64,000 bases of DNA from Sphingobium vermicomposti (GTDB lineage: Bacteria > Pseudomonadota > Alphaproteobacteria > Sphingomonadales > Sphingomonadaceae), in NCBI RefSeq assembly GCF_011762025.1, contig NZ_JAASQR010000003.1, positions 558,001-622,000 on the forward strand. Reading direction: 5' to 3'. This document shows positions 55,105-64,000 of the stretch, in pieces. Made by a program: the position numbers and the translations under genes. The notes beneath the pieces are model-generated. The model saw only the letters and a program-made list of their open reading frames with translations. It made no database searches and was not told where the DNA came from. Every line of letters begins with the position of its first letter. Position 1 is the stretch's first letter.

Positions 55105-58100
55105 ATGGCCAACACCCCCTATATGGCGAGCCCCGAAGAGCGCGCGCGCCTTGCTGCCGAGGGCATGTACCACCCGGAGATGGAAGGCGATGCTTGCGGC
55201 GTGGGCCTCGTCGCCGCAACGGACGGCCTCCCCAGCCGCCGTGTCGTCGCTTCGGCCATCGATGCGCTGAAGGCGGTTTGGCACCGTGGCGCGGTCGACG
55301 CGGACGGCAAGACCGGCGACGGCGCGGGCATCCATGTCGATCTGCCGGTGCGGTTCTTTGACGATGCGATTGCGGATTCAGGCCATAAGCCCCTCCCCAA
55401 CCGCCTGGCCGTCGGCATGATCTTCCTGCCGCGCACGGATCTGAGCGCGCAGGAAAGCTGCCGCACGATCGTTGAGTCCGAGATCATCGACGCGGGCTAC
55501 ACCATCTATGGCTGGCGTCAGGTGCCGGTCGACGTGTCCGTCATCGGCGAAAAGGCGCAGCGCACACGGCCTGAGATCGAGCAGATCATGATCGCCGGAC
55601 CGATGCCGGAGGAGCGCGATCAGGTCGAGTTTGAAAAGGACCTCTACCTCATCCGCCGCCGGATCGAGAAGAAGGTGATCGCCGCGCAGATCCAGGATTT
55701 CTACATCTGCTCGCTGTCGTGCCGCTCGATCATCTACAAGGGGCTGTTCCTCGCCGAATCGCTGTCCGTCTTTTACCCGGATTTGCAGGACGAACGGTTC
55801 GAGAGCCGCGTTGCGATCTTCCACCAGCGTTATTCGACCAACACCTTCCCACAATGGTGGCTGGCCCAGCCGTTCCGCACGCTCGCGCATAATGGTGAGA
55901 TCAACACCATTCGCGGCAACAAGAACTGGATGAAGAGCCACGAGATCAAAATGGCTTCGCTGGCCTTCGGGGATCATAGCGAAGACATCAAGCCCGTGAT
56001 CCCGGCTGGCGCGTCCGACACCGCAGCGCTGGACGCCGTGTTCGAGGCGATCTGCCGTTCGGGCCGCGACGCGCCGACGGCGAAGCTGATGCTGGTGCCC
56101 GAAGCATGGCAGGCGGCGTCGAACGAAACGCCGCAGTCGCACATGGACATGTATGAATATCTCGCGTCCGTGATGGAGCCGTGGGACGGCCCCGCTGCGC
56201 TGGCGATGACCGATGGCCGCTGGGTCGTGGCAGGCGTCGATCGGAACGCGCTGCGTCCGCTACGCTACACTTTGACGGGCGACAATCTGCTGATCGTGGG
56301 TTCGGAAACCGGCATGGTCGTCGTTCCCGAAGCCACCATCGTGCGCAAGGGGCGCATGGGTCCGGGGCAGATGATCGCCGTCGACCTCGCAGAAGGCGTG
56401 CTTTACGACGACCGGGAGATCAAGGATCAGATAGCGGCCGAGCGCCCCTATGCCGAGTTGATCAAGGATTTCATGCGGATGGATAACCTGCCGCAGGCGC
56501 AAGGTGGCCAGCCACAGTGGGACAAGGCGGAACTGACGCGTCGCCAGGTAGCGGCGAACCTGACGCTGGAGGATATGGAGCTGATCCTCGCCCCGATGGT
56601 CGAGGATGCCAAGGAAGCCATCGGCTCGATGGGCGACGACACCCCGCTGGCCGTCATTTCCGACAAGCCGCGCACCGTCAGCCATTTCTTCCGCCAGAAT
56701 TTCAGCCAGGTTACGAACCCGCCGATCGATTCCCTGCGCGAACGGCATGTGATGAGCCTGCGCACGCGCTTTTCCAACCTGCACAACATATTGGAGCAGG
56801 ACACGCAGAACAGCCATGTGCTGGTGCTGGATTCCCCGGTTCTGATCTCGTCCGAATGGGCGCGGCTGAAGGCACATTTCGGCCCGGCGGTGGCGGAAAT
56901 CGACTGCACCTTCCCGGCGGACGGCGGCCAGGAACAGCTGCGCGCGGCCATTGCCCGTATCCGCGAAGAGGCGGAGCAGGCCGTGCGGGAGGGTCGGACC
57001 GAAATCTTCCTGACAGACGAGCATGTAAATGCGGACCGGGTCGCCATCGCAGGCGTGCTCGCGGCAGCGGCGGTGCACACGCATCTCGTCCGCAAGGGGC
57101 TGCGCAGCTACGCGTCGATCAACGTGCGGTGCGCCGAAGCGCTCGATACCCATTATTTCGCAGTGTTGATCGGCGTTGGTGCGACCACCGTGAACGCCTA
57201 TCTGGCCGAGGCGAGCATTGCCGATCGGCATGCACGCGGCCTGTTCGGCGACCTGACGCTGGAAGCCTGCTTCGAACGGTTCCGCGTCGCCATCAACGAA
57301 GGCTTGCTGAAGATCATGTCCAAAATGGGCATCGCGGTCATCAGCAGCTATCGCGGCGGCTATAATTTCGAAGCGGTGGGCCTGTCCCGTGCGCTGGTCA
57401 ACGACCTGTTCCCCGGCATGCCCGCCAAAATTTCGGGCGAAGGCTATGCTTCGCTGCATCATAACGCCGTGCTGCGGCATGAGGCGGCCTATGACAGCGC
57501 GGTCGTTCGCCTGCCGGTCGGCGGCTTCTACCGTCAACGCAATGGCGGTGAAAGCCACGCTTATTCGGCACAGCTGATGCACCTGTTGCAGACGGCTGTC
57601 GGGAGCGATAGCTATTCGACCTATCTGCAATTTGCGCGCGGGGTGCGCGACCTGCCGCCGGTCTATCTGCGCGACCTCTTAGAGTTCAACTTCGCCCGCG
57701 AAGCCGTGCCGATCGACGAGGTCGAGGCGACCACGGAAATTCGCAAGCGGTTCGTGACGCCCGGCATGTCGCTTGGCGCGCTTTCGCCCGAAGCGCATGA
57801 GACTTTGGCGATCGCCATGAACCGCATCGGTGCCAAGGCCGTGTCGGGCGAAGGCGGCGAGGATGCGACCCGTTTCAAGCCATATGAGAATGGCGACAAT
57901 GCCAACAGCGTGATCAAGCAGATCGCGTCGGGCCGTTTTGGCGTCCATGCCGAATATCTGGGGTCCGCCGAGGAAATTGAAATCAAGGTCGCACAGGGCG
58001 CCAAGCCCGGCGAGGGCGGCCAGCTACCCGGCTTCAAGGTGACCGAGTTCATCGCGAAGCTCCGTCATTCGACGCCCGGCGTGATGCTGATCTCGCCGCC

Positions 58101-59640
58101 GCCGCACCATGACATCTATTCGATCGAGGATCTGGCGCAGCTCATTTACGACTGCAAGATGATCAACCCGCGCGCGCGGGTCTGCGTGAAGCTGGTCAGC
58201 CAGGCGGGCATCGGCACGGTCGCGGCGGGCGTGGCCAAAGCCCATGCGGACGTCATCCTGATCGCGGGCCATGTCGGCGGCACCGGCGCTTCGCCGCAGA
58301 CGTCGATAAAATATGCCGGCACCCCTTGGGAAATGGGCCTGTCGGAAGCCAACCAGGTGCTGACCCTCAACGGCCTGCGCCATCGGGTAAAGCTGCGCAC
58401 CGACGGGGGGCTCAAGACCGGGCGCGACATCGTGATCGCGGCGATCCTGGGCGCGGAGGAGTTCGGCATCGGTACATTGTCGCTGGTGGCGATGGGTTGC
58501 ATCATGGTGCGTCAGTGCCACAGCAACACCTGTCCCGTGGGCGTCTGCGTGCAGGATGAAAAGCTGCGCGAAAAGTTCACCGGCACGCCGGAGAAGGTCA
58601 TCAACCTCATGACCTTCATCGCCGAGGAAGTGCGCGAAATCCTCGCTCGCCTGGGCTATCGCAGCCTGGACGAGGTGATCGGGCGGACGGAACTGCTCAA
58701 GCAGATCAATCGGGGTGCCGAGCATCTGGACGATCTCGACCTCAATCCGATTCTGGCAAAGGTGGATGCGCCCGACGAACAGCGGCGCTTCAGCCTGACG
58801 GAATGGCGCAACGAAGTGCCAGACAGCCTGGACGCGCAGATGATGCGCGACGCCAAGGCCGTGTTCGAACGGGGCGAAAAGATGCAGCTGACCTACACGG
58901 TCCGCAACACGCATCGCGCCGTGGGCACGCGACTGTCGGCTGCCGTGACCGAGCGGTTCGGCATGTCGACTCTGGCGGACGGCCACCTGACCGTGCGGCT
59001 GCGTGGTTCTGCGGGCCAGTCGCTGGGCGCGTTCCTGTGCAAGGGGATCACGTTGGAGGTCTTTGGCGACGCCAACGATTATGTCGGCAAGGGTCTGTCG
59101 GGTGGCACCATCGTCGTGCGCACAACCGTGTCCTCGCCGCTGACCAGCAAGGACAACACCATCATCGGCAACACCGTCCTCTACGGCGCGACTGCGGGTA
59201 AGCTGTTCGCGGCGGGTCAGGCGGGCGAACGCTTTGCTGTCCGCAATTCGGGCGCGCAGGTGGTGGTCGAAGGCTGCGGTGCCAATGGCTGCGAATATAT
59301 GACCGGCGGCACTGCGGTGATCCTCGGTCGGACAGGTGCGAATTTCGGCGCGGGCATGACCGGCGGCATGGCCTTCATCCTGGACGAGGATGGCAGCTTT
59401 GGCACGCGGGCCAACCCGGAAAGCATCATCTGGCAGCGGCTCGACAGCGCCCATTGGGAGGCACAGCTCAAGGCTCTGATCGCCGAACATGCGGTGACGA
59501 CCGATAGCAAATGGTCGAACACGATCCTGGACGATTGGGACCGCTGGCGGCGCTATTTCTGGCAGGTTTGCCCCAAAGAAATGGTGCACCGCCTCGTCCA
59601 TCCGCTGAGCGATGCTCCAGCGGTCGTCGCTGCGGAATAA
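55105..59640 (+). CDS. gltB: Glutamate synthase [NADPH] large subunit
   Basis: A 1511-residue enzyme forming two glutamates from glutamine and 2-oxoglutarate. A propeptide of about 30 residues precedes the class II amidotransferase nucleophile Cys31 (G-D-A-C-G-V-G). The central and FMN-binding synthase domains follow. The 3Fe-4S ligands are Cys1132, Cys1138 and Cys1143 (C-I-M-V-R-Q-C-H-S-N-T-C). The C-terminal GXGXG beta-helix is complete. GAGGAGG precedes the ATG. Order is gltD then gltB. Confidence 0.98.
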   Translation: MANTPYMASPEERARLAAEGMYHPEMEGDACGVGLVAATDGLPSRRVVASAIDALKAVWHRGAVDADGKTGDGAGIHVDLPVRFFDDAIADSGHKPLPNRLAVGMIFLPRTDLSAQESCRTIVESEIIDAGYTIYGWRQVPVDVSVIGEKAQRTRPEIEQIMIAGPMPEERDQVEFEKDLYLIRRRIEKKVIAAQIQDFYICSLSCRSIIYKGLFLAESLSVFYPDLQDERFESRVAIFHQRYSTNTFPQWWLAQPFRTLAHNGEINTIRGNKNWMKSHEIKMASLAFGDHSEDIKPVIPAGASDTAALDAVFEAICRSGRDAPTAKLMLVPEAWQAASNETPQSHMDMYEYLASVMEPWDGPAALAMTDGRWVVAGVDRNALRPLRYTLTGDNLLIVGSETGMVVVPEATIVRKGRMGPGQMIAVDLAEGVLYDDREIKDQIAAERPYAELIKDFMRMDNLPQAQGGQPQWDKAELTRRQVAANLTLEDMELILAPMVEDAKEAIGSMGDDTPLAVISDKPRTVSHFFRQNFSQVTNPPIDSLRERHVMSLRTRFSNLHNILEQDTQNSHVLVLDSPVLISSEWARLKAHFGPAVAEIDCTFPADGGQEQLRAAIARIREEAEQAVREGRTEIFLTDEHVNADRVAIAGVLAAAAVHTHLVRKGLRSYASINVRCAEALDTHYFAVLIGVGATTVNAYLAEASIADRHARGLFGDLTLEACFERFRVAINEGLLKIMSKMGIAVISSYRGGYNFEAVGLSRALVNDLFPGMPAKISGEGYASLHHNAVLRHEAAYDSAVVRLPVGGFYRQRNGGESHAYSAQLMHLLQTAVGSDSYSTYLQFARGVRDLPPVYLRDLLEFNFAREAVPIDEVEATTEIRKRFVTPGMSLGALSPEAHETLAIAMNRIGAKAVSGEGGEDATRFKPYENGDNANSVIKQIASGRFGVHAEYLGSAEEIEIKVAQGAKPGEGGQLPGFKVTEFIAKLRHSTPGVMLISPPPHHDIYSIEDLAQLIYDCKMINPRARVCVKLVSQAGIGTVAAGVAKAHADVILIAGHVGGTGASPQTSIKYAGTPWEMGLSEANQVLTLNGLRHRVKLRTDGGLKTGRDIVIAAILGAEEFGIGTLSLVAMGCIMVRQCHSNTCPVGVCVQDEKLREKFTGTPEKVINLMTFIAEEVREILARLGYRSLDEVIGRTELLKQINRGAEHLDDLDLNPILAKVDAPDEQRRFSLTEWRNEVPDSLDAQMMRDAKAVFERGEKMQLTYTVRNTHRAVGTRLSAAVTERFGMSTLADGHLTVRLRGSAGQSLGAFLCKGITLEVFGDANDYVGKGLSGGTIVVRTTVSSPLTSKDNTIIGNTVLYGATAGKLFAAGQAGERFAVRNSGAQVVVEGCGANGCEYMTGGTAVILGRTGANFGAGMTGGMAFILDEDGSFGTRANPESIIWQRLDSAHWEAQLKALIAEHAVTTDSKWSNTILDDWDRWRRYFWQVCPKEMVHRLVHPLSDAPAVVAAE

Positions 59641-59709
59641 GAGGCGGCAAGTTCAGCCCTTGTCGATCGCCCTCTGATCTACTGGGCGCATCGGCACGGT
59701 CGGCTGGGC

Positions 59710-60192
59710 TTAGGGAATAGCGATAGACGGCTGAAAACGCCCCGGCGCAGCCGGAACGCCCTGCACGATCCGCATCGGGTGTGGCGCGGGGGTATCGCCA
59801 TTTGCAAAGCGATCTATGTTCTCGGGCAGTTGATGCACCTGAGGAGGTGCATGGTCGCGCGCATCCGTCAGCAAATCTTCCGGCCGGTTCGGTTCCTGCG
59901 CGTCATAATCCTGAACCATCGGATCGTCATAGCCGTTCCAGGTTGCGGAAGCGGCATAATATTGCCGCTCCGCCAATGTTGGCCCGCAACCGGTGCATTT
60001 GACCTCCTGGGGTCCGTTCAACGCCCTGAGGTCCTGCGTTGCCGTTTGCCGCTCCTCGTAAACGAAACTGCTGTCGTCATAGGTTGAAATGGCCGCTCGT
60101 GGCGGCGTTGTAGCGTAGAGGCCAAGGCTCAACCCGCCAGCCAAGGCCGCACCCGCGCTTGCCACGCTGAACAACCAGAATCGAACCGACAT
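59710..60192 (-). CDS. Hypothetical membrane-anchored or secreted protein
   Basis: A 160-residue protein starting MSVRFWLFSVASAGAALAGG, an uncleaved anchor or signal peptide (about 4-26). The rest is polar, with one C-T-G-C pair near residue 66, Tyr/Asp-rich segments and a Pro-rich C-terminus. ATG at 60192 is preceded by GGAGG. I do not recognise a family. It is convergent with gltB. Confidence 0.65.
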   Translation of the reverse strand: MSVRFWLFSVASAGAALAGGLSLGLYATTPPRAAISTYDDSSFVYEERQTATQDLRALNGPQEVKCTGCGPTLAERQYYAASATWNGYDDPMVQDYDAQEPNRPEDLLTDARDHAPPQVHQLPENIDRFANGDTPAPHPMRIVQGVPAAPGRFQPSIAIP

Positions 60193-60341
60193 GGCGACAT
60201 CCTCCATCGTCTATTCCGTGCCCGCCATCGCTGACGCGGAAAAGAAAACGCACGGGAAGATCGGTTGTTGCATGGCGCGAAAGCCTTTGCTAAGGGCCGC
60301 CTCCTACCAGGTGCCGGCCCCGCCGGTTTCCCTTGAGATGT

Positions 60342-60428
60342 GCGGTCGTGGCGGAACTGGTAGACGCGCAACGTTGAGGTCGTTGTGGCCGAAAGGCCGT
60401 GGAAGTTCGAGTCTTCTCGACCGCACCA
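60342..60428 (+). tRNA. tRNA-Leu (anticodon GAG)
   Basis: 87 bases with an encoded CCA. Acceptor stem GCGGTCG/CGACCGC, anticodon stem CAACG/CGTTG with loop TTGAGGT (anticodon 60376-60378), the long class II variable arm (GGCC-GAAA-GGCC), and T arm with TTCGAGT. The long variable arm and GAG anticodon identify it as leucine. Confidence 0.97.
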
Positions 60429-60669
60429 TCCAGTCTGGAAAAGCTCCCCCACCGGGGGAACACCTATTACAGCAGCGCCCACTTTCGGCGCGGTTCCTCC
60501 ACATTTCGCACGTGCCAATTCGGCAGTGCGTTCGTATCGCCTTCGCGGGCGGGTGCAGGGCTGTCAGCTTTGTCGCGCTTTTCGCTATCGCCATCACCAC
60601 CGTCTATGCGACGTTGGTTTGATGGGTTTATCCAAGAGCGCAATAAGGCGGGGGATTGAGGAGGCGCGA

Positions 60670-62979
60670 ATGGCCAAGGAAGATGCAAATCAGATTGCGG
60701 CTCACGAGCCGATCCGTGGCGTGGAACCCTATGACGGTCCTGCCGGCGGCTGGGGAGCATTGAAGGCCGTAGCAATGGCCATTCGCGATCAGATGGGGAC
60801 ATCTACAGATACGCGTGCGCTGCTGAAGATGAACCAGCCGACCGGCTTCGACTGCCCCGGCTGTGCCTGGCCCGACCCTCAAAAAACATCGTCTTTTGAA
60901 TTTTGCGAAAACGGCGCGAAGGCTGTCACTTGGGAAGCCACGGCCAAGCGCGTGGATGTCGCATTCTTCGCCCGACACAGCGCTACGGCTCTTTGGGAAT
61001 GGAGCGATCATCAACTCGAAGATGCGGGTCGGCTGACCCATCCATTGGCCTATGACAGCGATAGCGATCATTTCGTGCCCATAGGCTGGGATGAGGCGTT
61101 CGCCCGCATCGGCGCGGGCCTGCGCGCCCTGGACGATCCCAACCAGGCCGAATTCTACTGTTCGGGCCGCGCCTCTAATGAGGCTGCATTCCTGTATCAA
61201 CTGATGGTGCGCGCCTATGGCACGAACAATTTCCCTGACTGTTCCAACATGTGCCACGAAGGAACCAGCGTCGGTCTGCCCCAGTCGATCGGCGTCGGCA
61301 AGGGAACGGTGACCCTGGATGATTTCGACGAAACCGACGCGATCTTCTGCATCGGCCATAATCCCGGCACCAATCACCCCCGCATGCTGTCAACCCTCAG
61401 CGCCGCCGCCCGCCGCGGTGTGCCGATCGTCGTCGCCAATCCGATGAAGGAACGCGGGCTTGAGCGGTTCAAGTCGCCGCAGCATCCAACCGAGATGTTA
61501 TCCCCCAGCTCGACCCAACTCGCCTCGGCCTATCATCAGGTCCGGGTCGGCGGCGACAGCGCCATGCTGAAGGGCATGATGAAGGCGCTGTTCGAGGCCG
61601 ACGCCGCCGATCTGGCAGCCGGAGGGGCCGGCCTTCTGGACCGTGCGTTCATCGCCGAACATACTCTGGGCATCACGGACCTTCGCAAAGATGTGGAAGC
61701 GACCGGATGGGAGGAAATCACCCGCCGCTCTGGCCTGTCCAAGCGTGCCATTGAGAGCATGGCGGAAATATATTGGAAGGCCGAACGGGTCATCCTCTGC
61801 TATGGCATGGGCATTACCCAGCATGCCAATGGCACGGCCAATGTGCAGGAACTGGCCAACCTGCTCCTCCTGCGCGGCAATATGGGCAAGCCGGGCGCGG
61901 GCATCTGCCCGCTCCGGGGCCATAGCAACGTGCAGGGTGACCGCACTGTTGGCATCACCGAAATCCCCGGCGAAGCAATGTTGGAGCGGCTCGACGCCCA
62001 TTTCGGCATCACCAGTCCGCGCGCGCATGGCCATGCCGCAGTCGAATCGCTCCAAGCGATGCGGGAGGGGAAATCGAAGGCTCTTATCTCGCTCGGCGGC
62101 AATCTGGCCGTCGCCATGCCCGACCCGGATGCCTGCTTCGAAGCGTTTCGCAAACTCGACCTCTCCGTCAACATCCTCACCAAGTTCAACCGAACCTGCC
62201 TGCTCCTTGCGAAAGAAACCATCATATTGCCTTGCCTGGGGCGCACGGAACTCGACGAGCAGGCAGAGGGGCCGCAATGGATCACGGTCGAAGATTCCAT
62301 GTCGATGGTTCACGCCTCGCGCGGTTTTCTAAAGCCTGCTGCATCCGACCTGAAGTCCGAACCGGCGATCGTTGCAGGCATGGCCAAGGCGACACTGCCC
62401 GACAGCGCCATCCCGTGGGACTGGCTGGTCGCCGACTATGATCGCATCCGCGACGCCATCGAGGCGGTGTTCCCCGATTTTCGCGATTTCAACACCCGTG
62501 TCCGTCAGAAGGGCGGCTTTCGACTGACGGTTGGTGCCTCGGAGCGCAAATGGAACACGCCGTCGGGCAAAGCCCATTTCCTTGTCCATCCGCTCACAGG
62601 AGCATCGGGCGAGGAAGGCGCGCTGATCCTCACGACCATCCGAAGCCATGACCAGTATAATACCACCATCTATGGGCTGAACGATCGCTATCGCGGGATC
62701 ACCGGTCGCCGCGACGTGATCTTCGCCCATGCCGATGATCTTGCCGACCGGGGCCTGGCGCATGGCGACCTGGTCGATATCCACGCCGGGCCGGGCAGGT
62801 CGCTCAATGGCTATACGGTCGTCGCCCACGACATCGCGCGCCGATCCCTTGCGGCTTATTATCCTGAAGCCAATTGCCTCGTCCAGCTGGACGATCATGA
62901 CCGATCGAGCGGCACGCCATCCTATAAGTCGGTAAGGGTGACGATGGCACACAGTAGCTTGGCCGCGAATGCCGCCTGA
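60670..62979 (+). CDS. FdhF/YdeP-family molybdopterin oxidoreductase
   Basis: A 769-residue enzyme of the formate-dehydrogenase-like, YdeP branch. Near the N-terminus are Cys62 and Cys65 (D-C-P-G-C-A-W) and Cys79, the reduced iron-sulfur pattern of this branch. C-S-N-M-C-H-E-G-T-S aligns with the selenocysteine motif of FdhF, so Cys195-His196 should be the molybdenum ligand pair. H-N-P-G-T-N-H-P and G-M-G-I-T-Q-H-A-N-G are cofactor-binding segments. ATG at 60670 follows GAGGAGG; ATG at 60622 lacks a ribosome site. It overlaps fdhD. Substrate not proven. Confidence 0.92.
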   Translation: MAKEDANQIAAHEPIRGVEPYDGPAGGWGALKAVAMAIRDQMGTSTDTRALLKMNQPTGFDCPGCAWPDPQKTSSFEFCENGAKAVTWEATAKRVDVAFFARHSATALWEWSDHQLEDAGRLTHPLAYDSDSDHFVPIGWDEAFARIGAGLRALDDPNQAEFYCSGRASNEAAFLYQLMVRAYGTNNFPDCSNMCHEGTSVGLPQSIGVGKGTVTLDDFDETDAIFCIGHNPGTNHPRMLSTLSAAARRGVPIVVANPMKERGLERFKSPQHPTEMLSPSSTQLASAYHQVRVGGDSAMLKGMMKALFEADAADLAAGGAGLLDRAFIAEHTLGITDLRKDVEATGWEEITRRSGLSKRAIESMAEIYWKAERVILCYGMGITQHANGTANVQELANLLLLRGNMGKPGAGICPLRGHSNVQGDRTVGITEIPGEAMLERLDAHFGITSPRAHGHAAVESLQAMREGKSKALISLGGNLAVAMPDPDACFEAFRKLDLSVNILTKFNRTCLLLAKETIILPCLGRTELDEQAEGPQWITVEDSMSMVHASRGFLKPAASDLKSEPAIVAGMAKATLPDSAIPWDWLVADYDRIRDAIEAVFPDFRDFNTRVRQKGGFRLTVGASERKWNTPSGKAHFLVHPLTGASGEEGALILTTIRSHDQYNTTIYGLNDRYRGITGRRDVIFAHADDLADRGLAHGDLVDIHAGPGRSLNGYTVVAHDIARRSLAAYYPEANCLVQLDDHDRSSGTPSYKSVRVTMAHSSLAANAA

Positions 62980-63739
62980 CGCGACATTCGACCTGATCGA
63001 GACCAGCGGAGGGCGCTTCACCCAGTCGCGGGCGATTGCAGAGGAAGTCCCGGTTGCGATTGAACCGGGCGGCATCGGCTATGCCGTACTGATGGCGACG
63101 GCAGAGGATCTGGAAGATCTGGCCTATGGTTTCGCATGGAGCGAACGGCTGATCGACGGACCTCATCAGGTGCAGGGCGTCGATGTCCACCACGCAGAGG
63201 ATGGCGTGATCCTGCGCATTGGGCTTTCCGTCGAGATGCAACCGCGCATTCATGATCGCGTCCGGCATCGGACATCGGAATCTTCATGCGGTCTTTGCGG
63301 CCTGGAAAATCTTGAACAGGCCATGCGCCCATTGCCGCGCTTGGCCGATTCCGCAACTATTGCGGAGGGTCCGATCTTTGCGGCGCTGGCGGCGCTGAAC
63401 GACCATCAGCCGCTCAATCAGGCCACCGGCGGCGTTCATGCGGCAGCGCTGTGCGCGCCAAACGGGCAGATCAGATTGGTCCGGGAGGATGTCGGCCGCC
63501 ACAATGCTTTCGACAAATTAGTGGGCGCGATGTTGCGTCAGGGGTTGGCGTGGGACGGCGGCTTTGCCCTCCTATCCTCCCGCTGCTCCTACGAGTTGGT
63601 GGAGAAGGCCGTCTTGTCGGGCTGCCCGACGCTTGTCACGATCTCAGCGCCCACCACATTGGCCCTTCGCCGGGCACAGGATGCGAATCTGCGCCTCTAT
63701 GTCCTGGCGCGGCCTGACAGTGTGCTCCGCGCGCGATGA
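62969..63739 (+). CDS. fdhD: Formate dehydrogenase accessory sulfurtransferase FdhD
   Basis: A 256-residue protein that passes sulfur from a cysteine desulfurase to the molybdenum cofactor, a step needed for formate-dehydrogenase-type enzymes. The sulfur-carrying loop is S-S-C-G-L-C-G (Cys107, Cys110). G-G-V-H-A-A-A-L and E-D-V-G-R-H-N-A-F-D-K are the other family signatures. It overlaps the upstream oxidoreductase by 11 bases, so it most likely matures that enzyme. Confidence 0.96.
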   Translation: MPPDATFDLIETSGGRFTQSRAIAEEVPVAIEPGGIGYAVLMATAEDLEDLAYGFAWSERLIDGPHQVQGVDVHHAEDGVILRIGLSVEMQPRIHDRVRHRTSESSCGLCGLENLEQAMRPLPRLADSATIAEGPIFAALAALNDHQPLNQATGGVHAAALCAPNGQIRLVREDVGRHNAFDKLVGAMLRQGLAWDGGFALLSSRCSYELVEKAVLSGCPTLVTISAPTTLALRRAQDANLRLYVLARPDSVLRAR

Positions 63740-63815
63740 CGCGCATATCGAGCGGGATGTTGGCGGGCGCTGGTCATGGTGGGATTAGGATGATGATCGA
63801 AATCAGGGCAGGTGG

Positions 63816-64000
63816 ATGTTGAGTCCCGTCAGGGTGCGGCCGCTTTGGCTGATGGTCGGGCTGGTGGTGGGCCTAGCCGCAGGCATGATGATTGGCGGCA
63901 GGCTGGGGCAGTTGCTGGGTGGGATATTGCATCCCCTGGGTAGCCTCTGGCTGGACGCGTTGACCATGACCGTCGTCCCGCTGGTCTTTGGCTTGCTGGT
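63816..64000 (+). CDS. Dicarboxylate/amino acid:cation symporter (start only)
   Basis: The first 61 codons, running off the window end. The sequence M-L-S-P-V-R-V-R-P-L-W-L-M-V-G-L-V-V-G-L-A-A-G is a basic tip plus first helix, followed by L-W-L-D-A-L-T-M-T-V-V-P-L-V-F. That L-x-M-x-V-x-P-L-V-F pattern marks the GltP/DctA (SDF) family. An ATG at 63789 closes after ten codons, so 63816 is used. Confidence 0.82.
   Translation, partial: MLSPVRVRPLWLMVGLVVGLAAGMMIGGRLGQLLGGILHPLGSLWLDALTMTVVPLVFGLL

Noticed and set aside
60429-60669. Extended N-terminus of the FdhF/YdeP-type protein starting before 60670
   Set aside because: The frame runs back into the tRNA-Leu gene, and the ATG at 60622 has no ribosome site, whereas 60670 has GAGGAGG.
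1-64000. CRISPR arrays, insertion sequences and rRNA genes
   Set aside because: No regularly spaced repeats, transposase-like proteins or rRNA-like stretches were seen. The 15-base match to the 16S tail at 35541-35555 is isolated.

Overview
This is GC-rich, gene-dense chromosomal DNA from an alphaproteobacterium, most likely a member of the Sphingomonadaceae (Sphingobium/Sphingomonas-like). The placement is inferred from protein style and gene order: NDUFA9-type oxidoreductase, Coq7, YajC-SecD-SecF-Mth938, NadD-RsfS-RlmH-EnvC-CtpA, and a gene-transfer-agent-type lysis pair. I cannot name a species. There are no rRNA genes, no CRISPR array, no insertion sequences and no integrase.

Layout. Positions 1-6000 hold a partial gene end, an I78 inhibitor-like lipoprotein, a zinc-ribbon/HNH-like protein, a PH-domain membrane protein, LepA, a CsgG-family secreted protein and an acyltransferase. 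Positions 6004-23195, all on the minus strand, form the large translation block. In transcription order it reads rpsL-rpsG-fusA-tuf, then rpsJ through rpmD, rplO, secY and adk. Terminator-like hairpins after tuf and after rpmD divide it. The alpha operon (rpsM-rpsK-rpoA-rplQ) is not next to adk. It lies at 36640-39270 on the opposite strand.

Positions 23519-34004 hold a GGDEF-EAL protein, an M23 peptidase, a YifB/ComM ATPase, RlmE, a Ppx/GppA phosphatase, and the Sec accessory operon yajC-secD-secF plus an Mth938-like gene that lacks an ordinary start codon. Next come tRNA-Pro(GGG), an endolysin-holin pair of the gene-transfer-agent type, and a 500-base gap containing a tiny ORF with a near-perfect Shine-Dalgarno sequence.

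Positions 39491-53389 hold an MFS transporter, guaA, rmuC, the nadD-rsfS-rlmH-envC-ctpA cluster, dsbB-coq7, two tandem paralogous secreted proteins, a yybP-ykoY-type manganese riboswitch with its GDT1-family transporter gene, an NDUFA9-like gene and uppP. Positions 53556-64000 hold gltD-gltB (glutamate synthase) with a strong hairpin between them, a small membrane-anchored protein, tRNA-Leu(GAG), an FdhF/YdeP-type molybdoenzyme overlapping fdhD, and the start of a dicarboxylate/amino-acid symporter.

Most of the window is housekeeping. The points most worth a second look are the manganese riboswitch, the isolated lysis pair, the 18-codon ORF at 35483-35539, Arg88 in ribosomal protein S12 (a known streptomycin-resistance residue), the non-canonical start of the Mth938-like gene, and the relocated alpha operon.
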